64,000 nt of DNA from assembly GCF_015278125.1 (NCBI RefSeq), contig NZ_JADILO010000016.1:1-64000 (forward strand). Direction: 5' to 3'. Every line of letters starts with the position of its first letter. Positions within the stretch are counted from its first letter, which is position 1. Positions 27,412 through 37,377 of this stretch are shown here, in pieces. The notes beneath the pieces are model-generated. The model was not told the origin of the DNA, did not search any database, and saw nothing but the letters and a program-made list of their open reading frames with translations. Made by a program: the position numbers and the translations under genes. This DNA comes from Vibrio fluminensis (lineage in GTDB: Bacteria; Pseudomonadota; Gammaproteobacteria; Enterobacterales; Vibrionaceae).

Positions 27412-29076
27412 TTAATAAGAGTCGTTATGAACCGCTTTTACCGCGCGACCTGAAGGATCTGCATTGTTTTTGAACGATTCATCCCACTCAATCGCTTTTG
27501 CTGACGAACACGCCACTGATGGACCACCCGGAACACACTCAGCAGCCGATGGCAGCGGGAATAACTCTTCAAAGATCTCACGATAAACGTAACCTTCTTT
27601 GGTGGTTGGTGTGTTGTATGGGAAGCGATATGCAGCGGTTTCTAATTGTTGGTCGGTTACCTTCTCTTCAGCGACCGCTTTTAAGGTATCAATCCAGCTG
27701 TAGCCGACACCGTCTGAGAACTGCTCTTTCTGACGCCAAGCAATTGCCTCTGGTAGGTAATGCTCAAAACACTCACGTAGGATGTGTTTTTCCATTTTAC
27801 CGTTACCACACATTTTATCCGCTGGGTTTAGACGCATCGCCACATCAATAAACTCTTTGTCGAGGAATGGTACACGACCTTCTACGCCCCATGCTGCGAG
27901 TGATTTGTTGGCGCGAGCACAGTCAAACATGTTGAGCGCCAGCAGTTTACGCACCGTTTCTTCATGGAATTCTTGCGCGTTTGGTGCCTTGTGGAAGTAT
28001 AGGTAGCCACCAAAGATCTCGTCAGCGCCTTCGCCTGAGAGTACCATTTTGATGCCCATCGCTTTGATCTTACGTCCCATGAGGAACATCGGTGTCGAAG
28101 CTCGGATGGTGGTCACGTCATAAGTTTCAATGTGGTAAATCACATCGCGCATCGCATCCAAACCTTCTTGGATGGTATAGGTCATTTCATGGTGAACGGT
28201 ACCGATTTGGTCCGCGACTTCACGTGCTGCTTTTAGGTCGGGTGCACCTTCTAAGCCAATCGCAAATGAGTGCAGTTGTGGCCACCAAGCTTCAGATTTT
28301 TCATCATCTTCGATGCGCATCGCCGCAAAGCGTTTTGCAACCGCAGAAGTAATCGAGGAGTCTAAGCCTCCGGAAAGTAATACGCCGTAAGGCACATCTG
28401 TCATTAACTGACGTTTCACTGCCGCTTCTAATGCTTCGGTCAGCTCTTCTTTGCTAGATAGGTTACCTTGTACTGCTGCGTATTCGTTCCAATCGCGAAT
28501 GTAGTAACGTTGTGGTTCGCTGTCGCTACTTGCGTAGTAGCTGCCTGGAGGAAACTCGCTGATGGTTTTACATACAGGAACCAGAGCCTTCATTTCAGAA
28601 GCGACGTAGTAGTTACCGTGCTCATCATAACCTTGGTATAGAGGGATGATACCAATGTGATCACGACCAATTAAGTACTCATCTTTTTCTTCATCGTAGA
28701 GAACGAAAGCAAAGATACCGTTTAGCTCTTCAAGTAGATCTGCACCCATTTCTTGGTAAAGCGCCAAAATAACTTCACAGTCAGAATCGGTTTGAAAGTC
28801 GTATTTACCTTCGTAACGAGCGCGGATCTCTTTGTGGTTGTAGATTTCGCCGTTTACCGCCAGGATGTGTTTGCCATTTGGGCTGTAGAGCGGCTGAGCG
28901 CCACTATTTAGGCCAACGATAGCGAGACGTTCGTGCGCAAGTATCGCTTTATCTGATGAATAGATACCTGACCAATCTGGGCCACGGTGGCGCAACTTTT
29001 TCGACATCTCAAGTGCGATTGGGCGTAATTGGGCTGCATCACTTTTGATGTCTAAAATGCCAAAAATTGAACACAT
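27412..29076 (-). CDS. asnB: Asparagine synthase B (glutamine-hydrolysing)
   Basis: Makes asparagine from aspartate, glutamine and ATP. 554 residues. The N-terminal class II glutaminase begins MCSIFGILD with Cys2 as nucleophile and contains RHRGPDWSGI and AVNGEIYNHKEIRARY. The synthetase domain carries the ATP pyrophosphatase loop LLSGGLDSSITSAVAK near residue 235 and SGEGADEIFGGYLYFHKAP near 348. Length and motifs are those of enterobacterial AsnB. Single gene with its own terminator. Confidence 0.99.
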   Translation of the reverse strand: MCSIFGILDIKSDAAQLRPIALEMSKKLRHRGPDWSGIYSSDKAILAHERLAIVGLNSGAQPLYSPNGKHILAVNGEIYNHKEIRARYEGKYDFQTDSDCEVILALYQEMGADLLEELNGIFAFVLYDEEKDEYLIGRDHIGIIPLYQGYDEHGNYYVASEMKALVPVCKTISEFPPGSYYASSDSEPQRYYIRDWNEYAAVQGNLSSKEELTEALEAAVKRQLMTDVPYGVLLSGGLDSSITSAVAKRFAAMRIEDDEKSEAWWPQLHSFAIGLEGAPDLKAAREVADQIGTVHHEMTYTIQEGLDAMRDVIYHIETYDVTTIRASTPMFLMGRKIKAMGIKMVLSGEGADEIFGGYLYFHKAPNAQEFHEETVRKLLALNMFDCARANKSLAAWGVEGRVPFLDKEFIDVAMRLNPADKMCGNGKMEKHILRECFEHYLPEAIAWRQKEQFSDGVGYSWIDTLKAVAEEKVTDQQLETAAYRFPYNTPTTKEGYVYREIFEELFPLPSAAECVPGGPSVACSSAKAIEWDESFKNNADPSGRAVKAVHNDSY

Positions 29077-29212
29077 ACAAATCCCTCATGTAAACTTTAT
29101 TTAATCTGTTAGCTATAAACTTGCCATTTTGGTTAAGAAAATCAACCTTAATCGATAAAAAAAATGACAAAACAGCGAATGAATTAAATAATATTTAATA
29201 TATTTCTTAAAT

Positions 29213-29243
29213 GTTAAAAAAAATCCACCAATCGGTGGATTTT
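29213..29243 (-). terminator. Terminator after the Kef-type antiporter gene
   Basis: Stem AAATCCACC (29221-29229) and GGTGGATTT (29234-29242) with loop AATC; on the minus strand a run of T follows. Confidence 0.9.
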
Positions 29244-29285
29244 AGTACAATTTGGCCGCGTTTTTTGTTTAAAACATCACTAAAA

Positions 29286-30872
29286 TTAAGGTTTTTGGAA
29301 GTTTGGCTTGAGTTGGTCGCAAACATTGTTAGCAAAACCGGCACCAGCTTCGCTATAGATGTTAAACGCGGCATCGACACCGTTTTCCAACAGAATATCC
29401 ATTTGATCTTGATACTCAGCTATTGCGGCAATCTGCCCTTGGAAATTGCGCGATTGAAGCTGTTCTAGAGCGATTTGGTTACCTTGATGGTGTGGCATGG
29501 CAAGAAGCACAAGTTTTACATGTGCGGTATCGAGTATGCGCTCCCAGAAATCAGGGTCGGTGGCATCACCTTGAATCACATTGCGCCCTTTCTCTCGGTG
29601 ATGTTTGGCCGCTTCGTCCCGCACTTCGATGCCTAAGCTAATATTGCCGTAATTACTTACGAGTTCATCATAGGCTCCGGTGCCTATGCGCCCCATGCCA
29701 AGGATTAACACTTGTGCACTGCCTGGGTTGATCAATTGGTCACGTTGATTGAGTTTTTCTGCGGCATGTTCTTTTAGCCAACGGTTTGAACGCTGATAAA
29801 TTTCATGTCCTTTACGGTTAATGGGTGCAGAGATAACAAACGAGATGGAAACGGCTAACGCGAGCGCGACGAGAATATCACCGCTCATCCAGTCCATCTT
29901 AAATGCCAGTCCACCTACAATTAGACCAAATTCACTGAAGTTAAATAGGCTCAGTGAAGCGAGTAGTGAAGTGCGTACACGGAACTTAAATGCGTTAAGC
30001 ACTAGGAAGTAAAGTAACCCTTTAATCGGCAGCAATAGCAAGAACAGCAGTGCGAGTGCTAAACCTGTCATGGTTGGTTGAGCAGATAAACCAATGTTGA
30101 GGAAGAAGCAGACTAAGAACAGTTCTTTTAGATTGAATAAGGATTTGGACAACTCAGAGGCTTTCTTATGGCCGGCAAGGAGCATACCCAAAATTAGCGC
30201 ACCAAGGTCTGCTTTCATCCCAACAAGTTCAAATAAGCCAGCGCCTACCACCAAAGCAAAGAAGATACCAAATAGTACCAACATTTCGCCGTGACCGACT
30301 TTATCTAATAACTTGAAGAAAAGAGGGCGCAGCAATGGCAAGGCAAACAGAGCGATGGCGTACCATTCAGGTATTTTGCCGGTTGATGCGGTAAGGAAAA
30401 TCACGGCAAAGATATCTTGCATAACCAAGATGCCGATCGCGAGTGTACCGTAGGTGGCATTCATCTCGCCTTTTTCTTGCAGTGATTTCACTGCAAATAC
30501 GGTACTTGAGAAGGAAAGAGCAAAGCCAAGTAACACGACTTGCTCAATGTTCATAGAGGCGATACTACTCACCCCAAGAACTTTCAATAGCAGCAGTGCG
30601 GCGGTAAAAAGTGCGGTTGAAAGAAGATTGTGTACCGTCGCGCCTGCCCAGATTTCTTTTGAAAGTAGAGTTTTGATATCCAGTTTTAAGCCAATGGTGA
30701 ATAGCAGTAAAGTCACCCCGAGATCGGCAAGTGCCACAATGGTGTCGTTACTTGTATAGCCAAAGGCACTTAAGCCGAAGCCAGCTAATAAGAATCCGAC
30801 CAGTGGCGGTAAGTTGCATTTGAGCGCGATAAAGCCAGCTGCAAATGCCGCTGTGATTAATGTAAGTTCCAT
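29286..30872 (-). CDS. CPA2 cation/proton antiporter, Kef type
   Basis: 528 residues. About 12 membrane segments form the Na/H exchanger-type domain (LPPLVGFLLAGFGLSAFG near 25; LGVTLLLFTIGLKLDIK near 52). From about residue 385 a TrkA-N Rossmann domain follows (QVLILGMGRIGTGAYDELV; NVIQGDATDPDFWER). This layout is typical of KefB/KefC/YbaL-type potassium or cation efflux systems gated by nucleotide or glutathione binding. No ancillary KefF/KefG gene is adjacent. The exact ion and ligand are not decided. Confidence 0.9.
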   Translation of the reverse strand: MELTLITAAFAAGFIALKCNLPPLVGFLLAGFGLSAFGYTSNDTIVALADLGVTLLLFTIGLKLDIKTLLSKEIWAGATVHNLLSTALFTAALLLLKVLGVSSIASMNIEQVVLLGFALSFSSTVFAVKSLQEKGEMNATYGTLAIGILVMQDIFAVIFLTASTGKIPEWYAIALFALPLLRPLFFKLLDKVGHGEMLVLFGIFFALVVGAGLFELVGMKADLGALILGMLLAGHKKASELSKSLFNLKELFLVCFFLNIGLSAQPTMTGLALALLFLLLLPIKGLLYFLVLNAFKFRVRTSLLASLSLFNFSEFGLIVGGLAFKMDWMSGDILVALALAVSISFVISAPINRKGHEIYQRSNRWLKEHAAEKLNQRDQLINPGSAQVLILGMGRIGTGAYDELVSNYGNISLGIEVRDEAAKHHREKGRNVIQGDATDPDFWERILDTAHVKLVLLAMPHHQGNQIALEQLQSRNFQGQIAAIAEYQDQMDILLENGVDAAFNIYSEAGAGFANNVCDQLKPNFQKP

Positions 30873-30892
30873 ATAGTTAAAGTTTTACTTCC

Positions 30893-30926
30893 CACAAAAA
30901 ATAAAGGCTACGTCAGTGACGCAGCC
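30893..30926 (-). terminator. Terminator after nagC
   Basis: Stem GGCTACGTC (30906-30914) and GACGCAGCC (30918-30926), one mismatch; on the minus strand it is followed by TTTATTTTTTG. Confidence 0.85.
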
Positions 30927-30958
30927 TCTTATTCTAACGCAACAATATGCTTAATCTA

Positions 30959-32173
30959 TCAATCTTCGAGCAATTTTTGTAACAAAACGCCGTTTAACAT
31001 TGCGCGTTTGATCATTGCAAAGGCACTTAATGTTGGTTGTTTGTCAATTTCTGAGGCGACAATTGGCAAGTCAGTATGGAAAGTGGTTAAAGATTGGTTT
31101 TCCACATTGCGGCGAATCGCTGGGAATAGAATATCTTCACATGAGGTGATATCACCAGCGATGATCACTTTTTGTGGGTTAAATAAGTTAATCGTGATAG
31201 CAACCGCTTTACCTAACTGATTACCAACGCGAACTAGGCTTTGTTTTGCAAGTTCATCACCAAGGTTGGCATGATCACATACATCTTTGATGGTGATGGT
31301 TTCCAGTTGAGCTAAGCTCGATTCGTAGCCCTGTGCGATTAATTTCTTAACGCGATCCACAATAGCAGGGTTTGCCGCTACGGTCTCTAAGCAACCAAAG
31401 TTACCACATTGACACTGTTCACCTAGCGGGTCGATCTGGATGTGACCAATTTCACCAACGTTACGGTTATAGCCTAAGAATACCTGACCGTTAACGATGA
31501 TACCTGCACCTGTACCGCGATGGACACTGACTAAGATTGAGTCTTGGCTATCTTTGCTTGCGCCAAAGTAGTGCTCTGCCAATGCCATACCACGCACGTC
31601 GTTGCCTACGAAACATTCAACGTGGAAGGTATTACGAATTAAATCGCCTAACGCGAGATTGTCGACATTAATGTTTGGCATGTATTCAATCACGCCAGTT
31701 TCAGGATTAATCAAACCTGGTAGGGCGATACCAATTGCGATCAGTTGATTGATGATAGCTTGGTTGTCTTGGATAAAACTTTTTAGAAATTGCAGTAGAC
31801 CATCAACCAACTCACCTTGGGTGGTGTAGTAAAATTCTTGATAGTCAGTTGCTAATTCTTTTCCGCCTAGGTCGAATAAACTGAATTGAATGTAGTCTCG
31901 GCCAAGGCGCACCGCGACTGAGTGAAAAGGTTCCACTTCCGTCGTTAAAGAGATCGCTCTGCGACCTCCGGTCGATGCTTGTTGCGCGACCTCTTTAACA
32001 AGGCCGCGTTCAAGTAGTTGGCGGGTAATTTTTGTTACGCTAGCTGGTGCTAACTGACTTACATCAGCCACTTGGATCCTAGAGATAGGACCTTGTTGGT
32101 CAATCAGCCTGTAAACCGCTGCACTATTTAGTTGCTTGACTAAATCTACGTTACCTATTTGTCCGCCATTCAT
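30959..32173 (-). CDS. nagC: N-acetylglucosamine repressor NagC (ROK family)
   Basis: 404 residues. The N-terminal winged helix (NSAAVYRLIDQQGPISRIQV; LAPASVTKITRQLLERGL) is followed by a ROK sugar-binding domain with the zinc motif CQCGNFGCLETVAA near residue 250 and LVSVHRGTGAGIIVNGQVFLG near 195. NagC represses the nag genes until GlcNAc-6-phosphate accumulates; in vibrios it also affects chitin genes. The gene follows nagA after two bases, one operon, so the repressor is controlled with its target. Confidence 0.97.
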   Translation of the reverse strand: MNGGQIGNVDLVKQLNSAAVYRLIDQQGPISRIQVADVSQLAPASVTKITRQLLERGLVKEVAQQASTGGRRAISLTTEVEPFHSVAVRLGRDYIQFSLFDLGGKELATDYQEFYYTTQGELVDGLLQFLKSFIQDNQAIINQLIAIGIALPGLINPETGVIEYMPNINVDNLALGDLIRNTFHVECFVGNDVRGMALAEHYFGASKDSQDSILVSVHRGTGAGIIVNGQVFLGYNRNVGEIGHIQIDPLGEQCQCGNFGCLETVAANPAIVDRVKKLIAQGYESSLAQLETITIKDVCDHANLGDELAKQSLVRVGNQLGKAVAITINLFNPQKVIIAGDITSCEDILFPAIRRNVENQSLTTFHTDLPIVASEIDKQPTLSAFAMIKRAMLNGVLLQKLLED

Positions 32174-32175
32174 GT

Positions 32176-33312
32176 TTACACTTGCTCGTACTGTCCGTTA
32201 ACAATATTCGCTTGGATAGTGAAGTCACGATCAAAAATAGTCAGGTTTGCAACCATGCCTTTCTTGATACGACCAAGTTTGTTATCAACCTTGATTGCTT
32301 TCGCTGGGTACAAAGTAGCCATGCGTAGTGCTTCATCCAATGCGATGCCGACGTGCTCAACTGTATTTTGAACTGCTTCAATCATAGTTAGCGCTGAGCC
32401 GCCCAATGTGCCGTTTTCATCAACACACTTACCATCACGGTAATATACTTTCTTGCCTACAAAAATAAAGTAATCCATCTCAGCACCTGCAGGAGCTGTG
32501 GCATCGGTCACTAATACTAATTTTTCACCTTTAATTTTGTGAGCAATTCGAATGTTCGCGTAATCAACATGGAAGCCATCTGCAATGATACCCGCGTATA
32601 CATCTTGGGTATCGTAAATCGCACCAACAACACCAGGTTCACGACCGACCATAGGTGTCATCGCATTGAATAGGTGAGTGGCAAAAGTAATACCACTTTC
32701 AAAGCTTTGGCGTGCTTCTGCGTAGGTTGCATTGGTGTGACCAATTGATACTACGATCCCTGCGTCACGTAGACGTTCGATGTGCTTAGGATCGTTGTGT
32801 TCAGGTGCAAGCGTTACTTTTGCAATCACATCTGCGTTATCGCACATAAAGTCAACCATGCTGTCGTCAGATGGACGGATATAGTCAACGCTATGAATAC
32901 CTTTTTTTGCAACGTTAAGATATGGACCTTCTAGGTGTAGCCCTAGAGATTGGTTTTGATGCAATGCATGGTAGTCGCGAGCTGCAGCTACTGCTTGGCG
33001 CATGTTTTCGTCAGATGAAGTAATCAGTGTTGGTAAGAAGCTAGTACAACCCGACTTTAGGTTAGCTTCGTGCATGATTTGAATGGTTTCAGCCGTGATT
33101 TCGTCGTTGAACATAACACCGCCACAACCGTTTAGTTGCAGGTCGATAAAGCCAGGGCTCAGGTTAGCGCCATTTAGATCATGGGTTACGATGTCCGCTG
33201 CAAGCTCAGCAACAGGGCATACAGACTCGATAATTCCGTCATTGATGATCACAGCATGGTCAACGAGAACATCGCTGCCTGTATAAATTTTACAGTTAGT
33301 TAGCGCATACAT
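32176..33312 (-). CDS. nagA: N-acetylglucosamine-6-phosphate deacetylase
   Basis: Converts GlcNAc-6-P to GlcN-6-P and acetate. 378 residues of amidohydrolase fold: [18 protein letters not shown] near residue 48, [18 protein letters not shown] near 125, [14 protein letters not shown] near 193, [10 protein letters not shown] near 247 and the catalytic Asp in VTDATAPAG near 270. It begins the nagA-nagC operon, divergent from nagE. nagB, which sits before nagA in enterobacteria, is absent. Confidence 0.99.
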   Translation of the reverse strand: MYALTNCKIYTGSDVLVDHAVIINDGIIESVCPVAELAADIVTHDLNGANLSPGFIDLQLNGCGGVMFNDEITAETIQIMHEANLKSGCTSFLPTLITSSDENMRQAVAAARDYHALHQNQSLGLHLEGPYLNVAKKGIHSVDYIRPSDDSMVDFMCDNADVIAKVTLAPEHNDPKHIERLRDAGIVVSIGHTNATYAEARQSFESGITFATHLFNAMTPMVGREPGVVGAIYDTQDVYAGIIADGFHVDYANIRIAHKIKGEKLVLVTDATAPAGAEMDYFIFVGKKVYYRDGKCVDENGTLGGSALTMIEAVQNTVEHVGIALDEALRMATLYPAKAIKVDNKLGRIKKGMVANLTIFDRDFTIQANIVNGQYEQV

Positions 33313-33592
33313 GATTAACTAATCCTTATATGTTGAAATCTGGGGTTCATGGCCACTCAAATCGAAGAAATTTTCCTCACTTGTCTACTTAATTTGTGAG
33401 CTTCAATTAGGCCGCAAAATATCTTTAGCAAAGGATGATTTTGTCCTGTTTTTGCTTCACTTTCGTGCTTTCCGTCGCGAAAAAAATCTATCTTTATTTA
33501 TAATTATGTCATAACGCATAAAGCCTTAACCAAACAGACTTTATCGCTGATATGAGCCACTCTACATAGCGAGAATAATATCCGCTATTAGC

Positions 33593-33614
33593 CATTTTTT
33601 TGAATTGTAAAATA
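33593..33614 (+). promoter_or_regulatory. Possible second NagC operator
   Basis: An imperfect palindrome with T-rich left arm (ATTTTTTTG) and A-rich right arm (GTAAAATAA), resembling NagC sites. Its centre is 96 bases from the better site at 33689-33710. In Escherichia coli two NagC sites about nine helical turns apart support looping over the nag divergent promoters. Confidence 0.35.
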
Positions 33615-33660
33615 AGTTTTATGATCTCGCTAGCAAAAACCTTCGATCACACCTGTTTCT

Positions 33661-33676
33661 GGTGACTATGATCACA
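33661..33676 (+). promoter_or_regulatory. CRP-cAMP binding site upstream of nagE
   Basis: GGTGACTATGATCACA matches TGTGA-N6-TCACA in nine of ten core positions. It lies between the two candidate NagC sites, about 117 bases before the nagE start, consistent with catabolite control of GlcNAc use. Confidence 0.7.
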
Positions 33677-33688
33677 AATGATAAGGTT

Positions 33689-33710
33689 TTAATTTGCGGA
33701 GCAAAATTAA
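33689..33710 (+). promoter_or_regulatory. NagC operator candidate upstream of nagE
   Basis: A near-perfect palindrome with arms TTAATTTGC and GCAAAATTAA around GGA, matching the T-rich/GC/A-rich form of NagC sites. It lies 82 bases upstream of nagE and twelve bases downstream of the CRP site. Confidence 0.65.
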
Positions 33711-33792
33711 TGTCATAAACTGGCTTCGACTAAATTGAGCAACATAAAAAAGTAGCTCGGCCAAAATACAAATCCTATAGGGGGAACTAAAG

Positions 33793-35358
33793 GTGAATAT
33801 TCTTGGATATGCACAGAAGCTAGGTAAAGCGTTGATGCTACCTATCGCAACGCTTCCTGTTGCAGCGCTTCTACTACGTTTAGGTCAAGGCGACCTATTA
33901 GACATTCCGTTCATGGCACAAGCTGGTGGTGCTATCTTCGGTAACCTTCCACTACTATTCGGTCTAGGTATCGCAATCGGTCTTTCTAAAGACGGTAACG
34001 GTGCTGCAGGTCTAGCTGGTGCCGTGGCGTACTTTGTACTAACAGCAACAGCAACAACAATTAACGCTGACGTTAACATGTCATTCTTCGGCGGTATCAT
34101 CGCTGGTATCATCGCGGGTCACTCATACAACGCTTTCCACACAACCCGTCTTCCAGAGTGGCTAGCATTCTTCGCAGGTAAACGCCTAGTTCCAATTATG
34201 GCAGGTCTGTTTGCCTTAGTTGCTGGTGCTGTAGGTGGTGTTGTATGGCCTTCAATCCAAGGCGGTCTTGACGCACTAGCGCACGCAGTATCGACTTCTG
34301 GTGCGATTGGTCAATTCGTATACGGTACTCTTAACCGTGCACTTATCCCTGTAGGTCTTCACCACGTTCTTAACTCATACTTCTGGTTCGGTATGGGTAC
34401 ATGTCAAGAAATCGTAGTAGCAGGTGCTGCTGGTTTCGAAAACATCAAACAGCTTTGTGTGGACCCAGCTCTTGCTAAAACTCTAGTTGCTGGCCAACAG
34501 TACACATTTGAGTTTGCTAACTCTGTAACTCCAGAAATCACTGCAACAGTTAAAGAAGTAACTGAAACAGTTAAATCTGGTGACCTACACCGTTTCTTCG
34601 GCGGCGATAAGTCTGCTGGTGTGTTCATGAACGGTTTCTTCCCAATCATGATGTTTGGTCTACCAGGTGCGGCGCTTGCAATGTACCTAGCAGCGCCTGC
34701 TGAAAAACGCAGCCAAGTTGGTGGTGCACTATTCTCAGTAGCATTCTGTTCATTCCTAACAGGTATCACTGAGCCGCTAGAATTCATGTTCGTATTCCTA
34801 GCGCCTGCACTATACGCAATGCACGCCGTATTTACGGGTCTATCTCTAGTTGTTGCTAACATGTTCGGTACGCTGCACGGCTTCGGTTTCTCTGCTGGTC
34901 TAATCGACTACCTATTGAACTTCGGTCTAGCAACTAAACCTCTACTACTTGGTGCAATCGGTCTAGGCTTCGGTGCTCTATACTTCTTCACTTTCAGCTT
35001 CGCAATCCGCGCATTCAACCTTAAGTCGCCAGGTCGTGAAGATGATGACGAAGCTCCTGCAGGTGCGCCAGCAGCTGACGCAGCAAAAGGTGACCTAGCA
35101 CGTCAATACCTAAAAGCTCTAGGTGGTCATGACAACCTAACTTCAATTGACGCATGTATCACTCGTCTACGTCTTACTCTAAAAGACCGCTCTGTAGCTA
35201 ACGAAGATGTTCTTAAGAAGCTTGGTGCGAAGGGTGTAGTGAAACTAGGTGAAAATAACCTACAAGTTATCCTTGGTCCTCTAGCAGAAATCGTCGCTGG
35301 CGAAATGAAAGCTATCGGTGCTAACGAAGACCTATCAGATGTAAAACTTCCACAATAA
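33793..35358 (+). CDS. nagE: GlcNAc-specific PTS enzyme IICB
   Basis: Imports and phosphorylates N-acetylglucosamine. 521 residues with a GTG start after GGGGGA. A membrane IIC domain (residues about 1-400, with MLPIATLPVAALLLRLGQGD and the FLTGITEPLEFMFVFLAP motif) is followed by a linker rich in Glu, Asp and Ala. The IIB domain has the phosphorylated Cys in SIDACITRLRL near residue 454. The protein ends after IIB, so the IIA domain fused in Escherichia coli NagE is missing and must be supplied in trans, probably by the glucose-type IIA. Confidence 0.98.
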   Translation: MNILGYAQKLGKALMLPIATLPVAALLLRLGQGDLLDIPFMAQAGGAIFGNLPLLFGLGIAIGLSKDGNGAAGLAGAVAYFVLTATATTINADVNMSFFGGIIAGIIAGHSYNAFHTTRLPEWLAFFAGKRLVPIMAGLFALVAGAVGGVVWPSIQGGLDALAHAVSTSGAIGQFVYGTLNRALIPVGLHHVLNSYFWFGMGTCQEIVVAGAAGFENIKQLCVDPALAKTLVAGQQYTFEFANSVTPEITATVKEVTETVKSGDLHRFFGGDKSAGVFMNGFFPIMMFGLPGAALAMYLAAPAEKRSQVGGALFSVAFCSFLTGITEPLEFMFVFLAPALYAMHAVFTGLSLVVANMFGTLHGFGFSAGLIDYLLNFGLATKPLLLGAIGLGFGALYFFTFSFAIRAFNLKSPGREDDDEAPAGAPAADAAKGDLARQYLKALGGHDNLTSIDACITRLRLTLKDRSVANEDVLKKLGAKGVVKLGENNLQVILGPLAEIVAGEMKAIGANEDLSDVKLPQ

Positions 35359-35380
35359 CCTCAGGTTAGAATGTAAGTGT

Positions 35381-35407
35381 AAAAGCCTCCTTCGGGAGGC
35401 TTTTTTG
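35381..35407 (+). terminator. Terminator after nagE
   Basis: Stem AAAAGCCTCC and GGAGGCTTTT around loop TTCG (35381-35404), followed by more T. Confidence 0.95.
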
Positions 35408-35602
35408 CGTTAGCGCACAATTAAAAATTAGACTGGTTAAATAACCATCGTTCGCGAGTGATTATTTCTCAATATTAGTTCAGATCTAGTTGTGTCTTAG
35501 GCAAGAATTGTGGATGATAAGTCGCTATATGCTCTGATAAGTCTATTTTGCGTTTCAGAGCCTTTTTTTTCTGAACAATACTAAATATCTGAGGTGTTAT
35601 AG

Positions 35603-37270
35603 ATGAGTGAAGCTGAAGCTCGTCCATCGAATTTTATTCGCCAAATCATTGATAAAGATTTAGCCGATGGAACACACACAAGCGTGCATACTCGTTTTCC
35701 GCCAGAGCCAAACGGCTACTTGCATATCGGTCACGCTAAGTCAATTTGCCTAAACTTTGGTATTGCTCAGGACTATCAGGGTAAGTGTAACTTACGTTTT
35801 GACGACACTAACCCAGAAAAAGAAGACGTAGAATACGTTGAGTCAATTAAGAATGATGTGTCTTGGTTAGGCTTCGAGTGGGATGGTGAAGTTTGTTACT
35901 CATCAAACTACTTTGATAAGCTTTACGAGTACGCCGTGGAATTAATTAATAAAGGCTTAGCGTATGTTGAAGAGCTAAGTCCTGAGCAGATCCGCGAGTA
36001 CCGTGGCACACTTACTCAACCAGGTAAGCCAAGCCCATACCGTGACCGCAGCGTAGAAGAAAACCTAGCGCTATTTGAAAAAATGCGTGATGGTGGTTTT
36101 GAAGAAGGTAAAGCGTGCCTTCGTGCGAAGATCGACATGGCATCATCGTTCATCGTGATGCGCGATCCAGTGCTATACCGCGTACGTTTTGCTTCTCACC
36201 ATCAAACAGGTGACAAGTGGTGCATTTACCCAATGTACGACTTCACACACTGTATTTCGGATGCATTAGAGGGCATTACGCACTCTATCTGTACGCTTGA
36301 GTTCCAAGACAACCGTCGTCTATACGACTGGGTGCTAGATAACATTACTATCGACTGCCAACCACGTCAGTACGAGTTTAGCCGTCTAAACCTAGAATAC
36401 ACGGTAATGTCTAAGCGTAAGCTAAACCAACTAGTGACTGAGAAATTGGTTAACGGTTGGGATGACCCACGTATGCCAACGATCTCAGGTCTACGCCGTC
36501 GTGGTTTCACGCCTGCGGCTATCCGTGAGTTCTGTAAGCGTATCGGTGTGACTAAGCAAGACAACATGATCGAAATGAGCTCTCTAGAGTCTTGTATTCG
36601 TGATGACCTAAACGAAAACGCGCCACGTGCGATGGCGGTACTTGATCCTGTGAAAATTGTGATTGAGAACTTCGAAGAAGGCAAAGTTGAAACGCTAACT
36701 GTTGCTAACCACCCGAATAAACCTGAAATGGGTGAGCGCGAAGTACCATTTACTCGTGAAGTATGGATCGAGCGTGAAGACTTCCGTGAAGAAGGCAACA
36801 AAAAATACAAGCGTCTAGTGCTAGGTAAAGAAGTTCGCCTGCGTGGTGCTTACGTGATCAAAGCTGAGCGTATCGAGAAAGATGCTGAAGGTAATATCAC
36901 AACTATCTTCTGTAGCTACGATGCTGAGACGCTAGGTAAGAACCCAGCAGACGGCCGTAAAGTAAAAGGCGTTATTCACTGGGTATCTGCAGATCAAGGT
37001 CTACCCGCTGAAATTCGTCTATACGATCGTCTATTTACTGTACCTAACCCAGCAGCAGCAGATAACTTTGCGGAGACAATCAATCCAGATTCACTGGTTG
37101 TATTGAACGGTTTTGTTGAGCCAAGCCTAGCTTCTGCGGAAGTAGAGAAAGGTTATCAATTTGAGCGCATGGGTTACTTCTGCGCAGACGCAAAAGAATC
37201 TTCAGTGGACAAGCTAGTATTTAACCGTACTGTAGGTCTACGTGATACTTGGGCTAAAATTGAAGCTTAA
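35603..37270 (+). CDS. glnS: Glutaminyl-tRNA synthetase
   Basis: Charges tRNA-Gln. 555 residues, normal for the bacterial enzyme. Class I signatures are present: HIGH in [17 protein letters not shown] near residue 40, and the KMSKS-type [11 protein letters not shown] near 270. The Gln-specific [11 protein letters not shown], the catalytic core and two anticodon-binding beta barrels follow. It lies between nagE and fur, as in enterobacteria, with a strong terminator. Confidence 0.99.
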   Translation: MSEAEARPSNFIRQIIDKDLADGTHTSVHTRFPPEPNGYLHIGHAKSICLNFGIAQDYQGKCNLRFDDTNPEKEDVEYVESIKNDVSWLGFEWDGEVCYSSNYFDKLYEYAVELINKGLAYVEELSPEQIREYRGTLTQPGKPSPYRDRSVEENLALFEKMRDGGFEEGKACLRAKIDMASSFIVMRDPVLYRVRFASHHQTGDKWCIYPMYDFTHCISDALEGITHSICTLEFQDNRRLYDWVLDNITIDCQPRQYEFSRLNLEYTVMSKRKLNQLVTEKLVNGWDDPRMPTISGLRRRGFTPAAIREFCKRIGVTKQDNMIEMSSLESCIRDDLNENAPRAMAVLDPVKIVIENFEEGKVETLTVANHPNKPEMGEREVPFTREVWIEREDFREEGNKKYKRLVLGKEVRLRGAYVIKAERIEKDAEGNITTIFCSYDAETLGKNPADGRKVKGVIHWVSADQGLPAEIRLYDRLFTVPNPAAADNFAETINPDSLVVLNGFVEPSLASAEVEKGYQFERMGYFCADAKESSVDKLVFNRTVGLRDTWAKIEA

Positions 37271-37291
37271 TAAGTTCTGATTGAGAATAGT

Positions 37292-37323
37292 AAAATGCCA
37301 GTCTAAAGACTGGCATTTTTTTG
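37292..37323 (+). terminator. Terminator after glnS
   Basis: Stem AAAATGCCAGTC (37292-37303) and GACTGGCATTTT (37308-37319) with loop TAAA and further T. Confidence 0.95.
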
Positions 37324-37342
37324 TTCGTAATTTAGTAGTAAT

Positions 37343-37369
37343 AAAAAAGCGCCCTTGAGGCGCTTTTTT
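37343..37369 (-). terminator. Terminator after fur (bidirectional form)
   Basis: Stem AGCGCC (37348-37353) and GGCGCT (37359-37364) flanked by six A and six T, nine bases past the fur stop. It can act on either strand. Confidence 0.88.
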
Positions 37370-37377
37370 ATCGAAGA

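Larger units (their letters stand above)
33313..33792. other. nagA-nagE divergent control region
   Basis: 480 bases without a gene, mostly A+T-rich. It contains a CRP site and two candidate NagC operators, listed separately, all nearer nagE. The 250 bases next to nagA show no clear site, and I could not place the two promoters with confidence. Confidence 0.6.
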
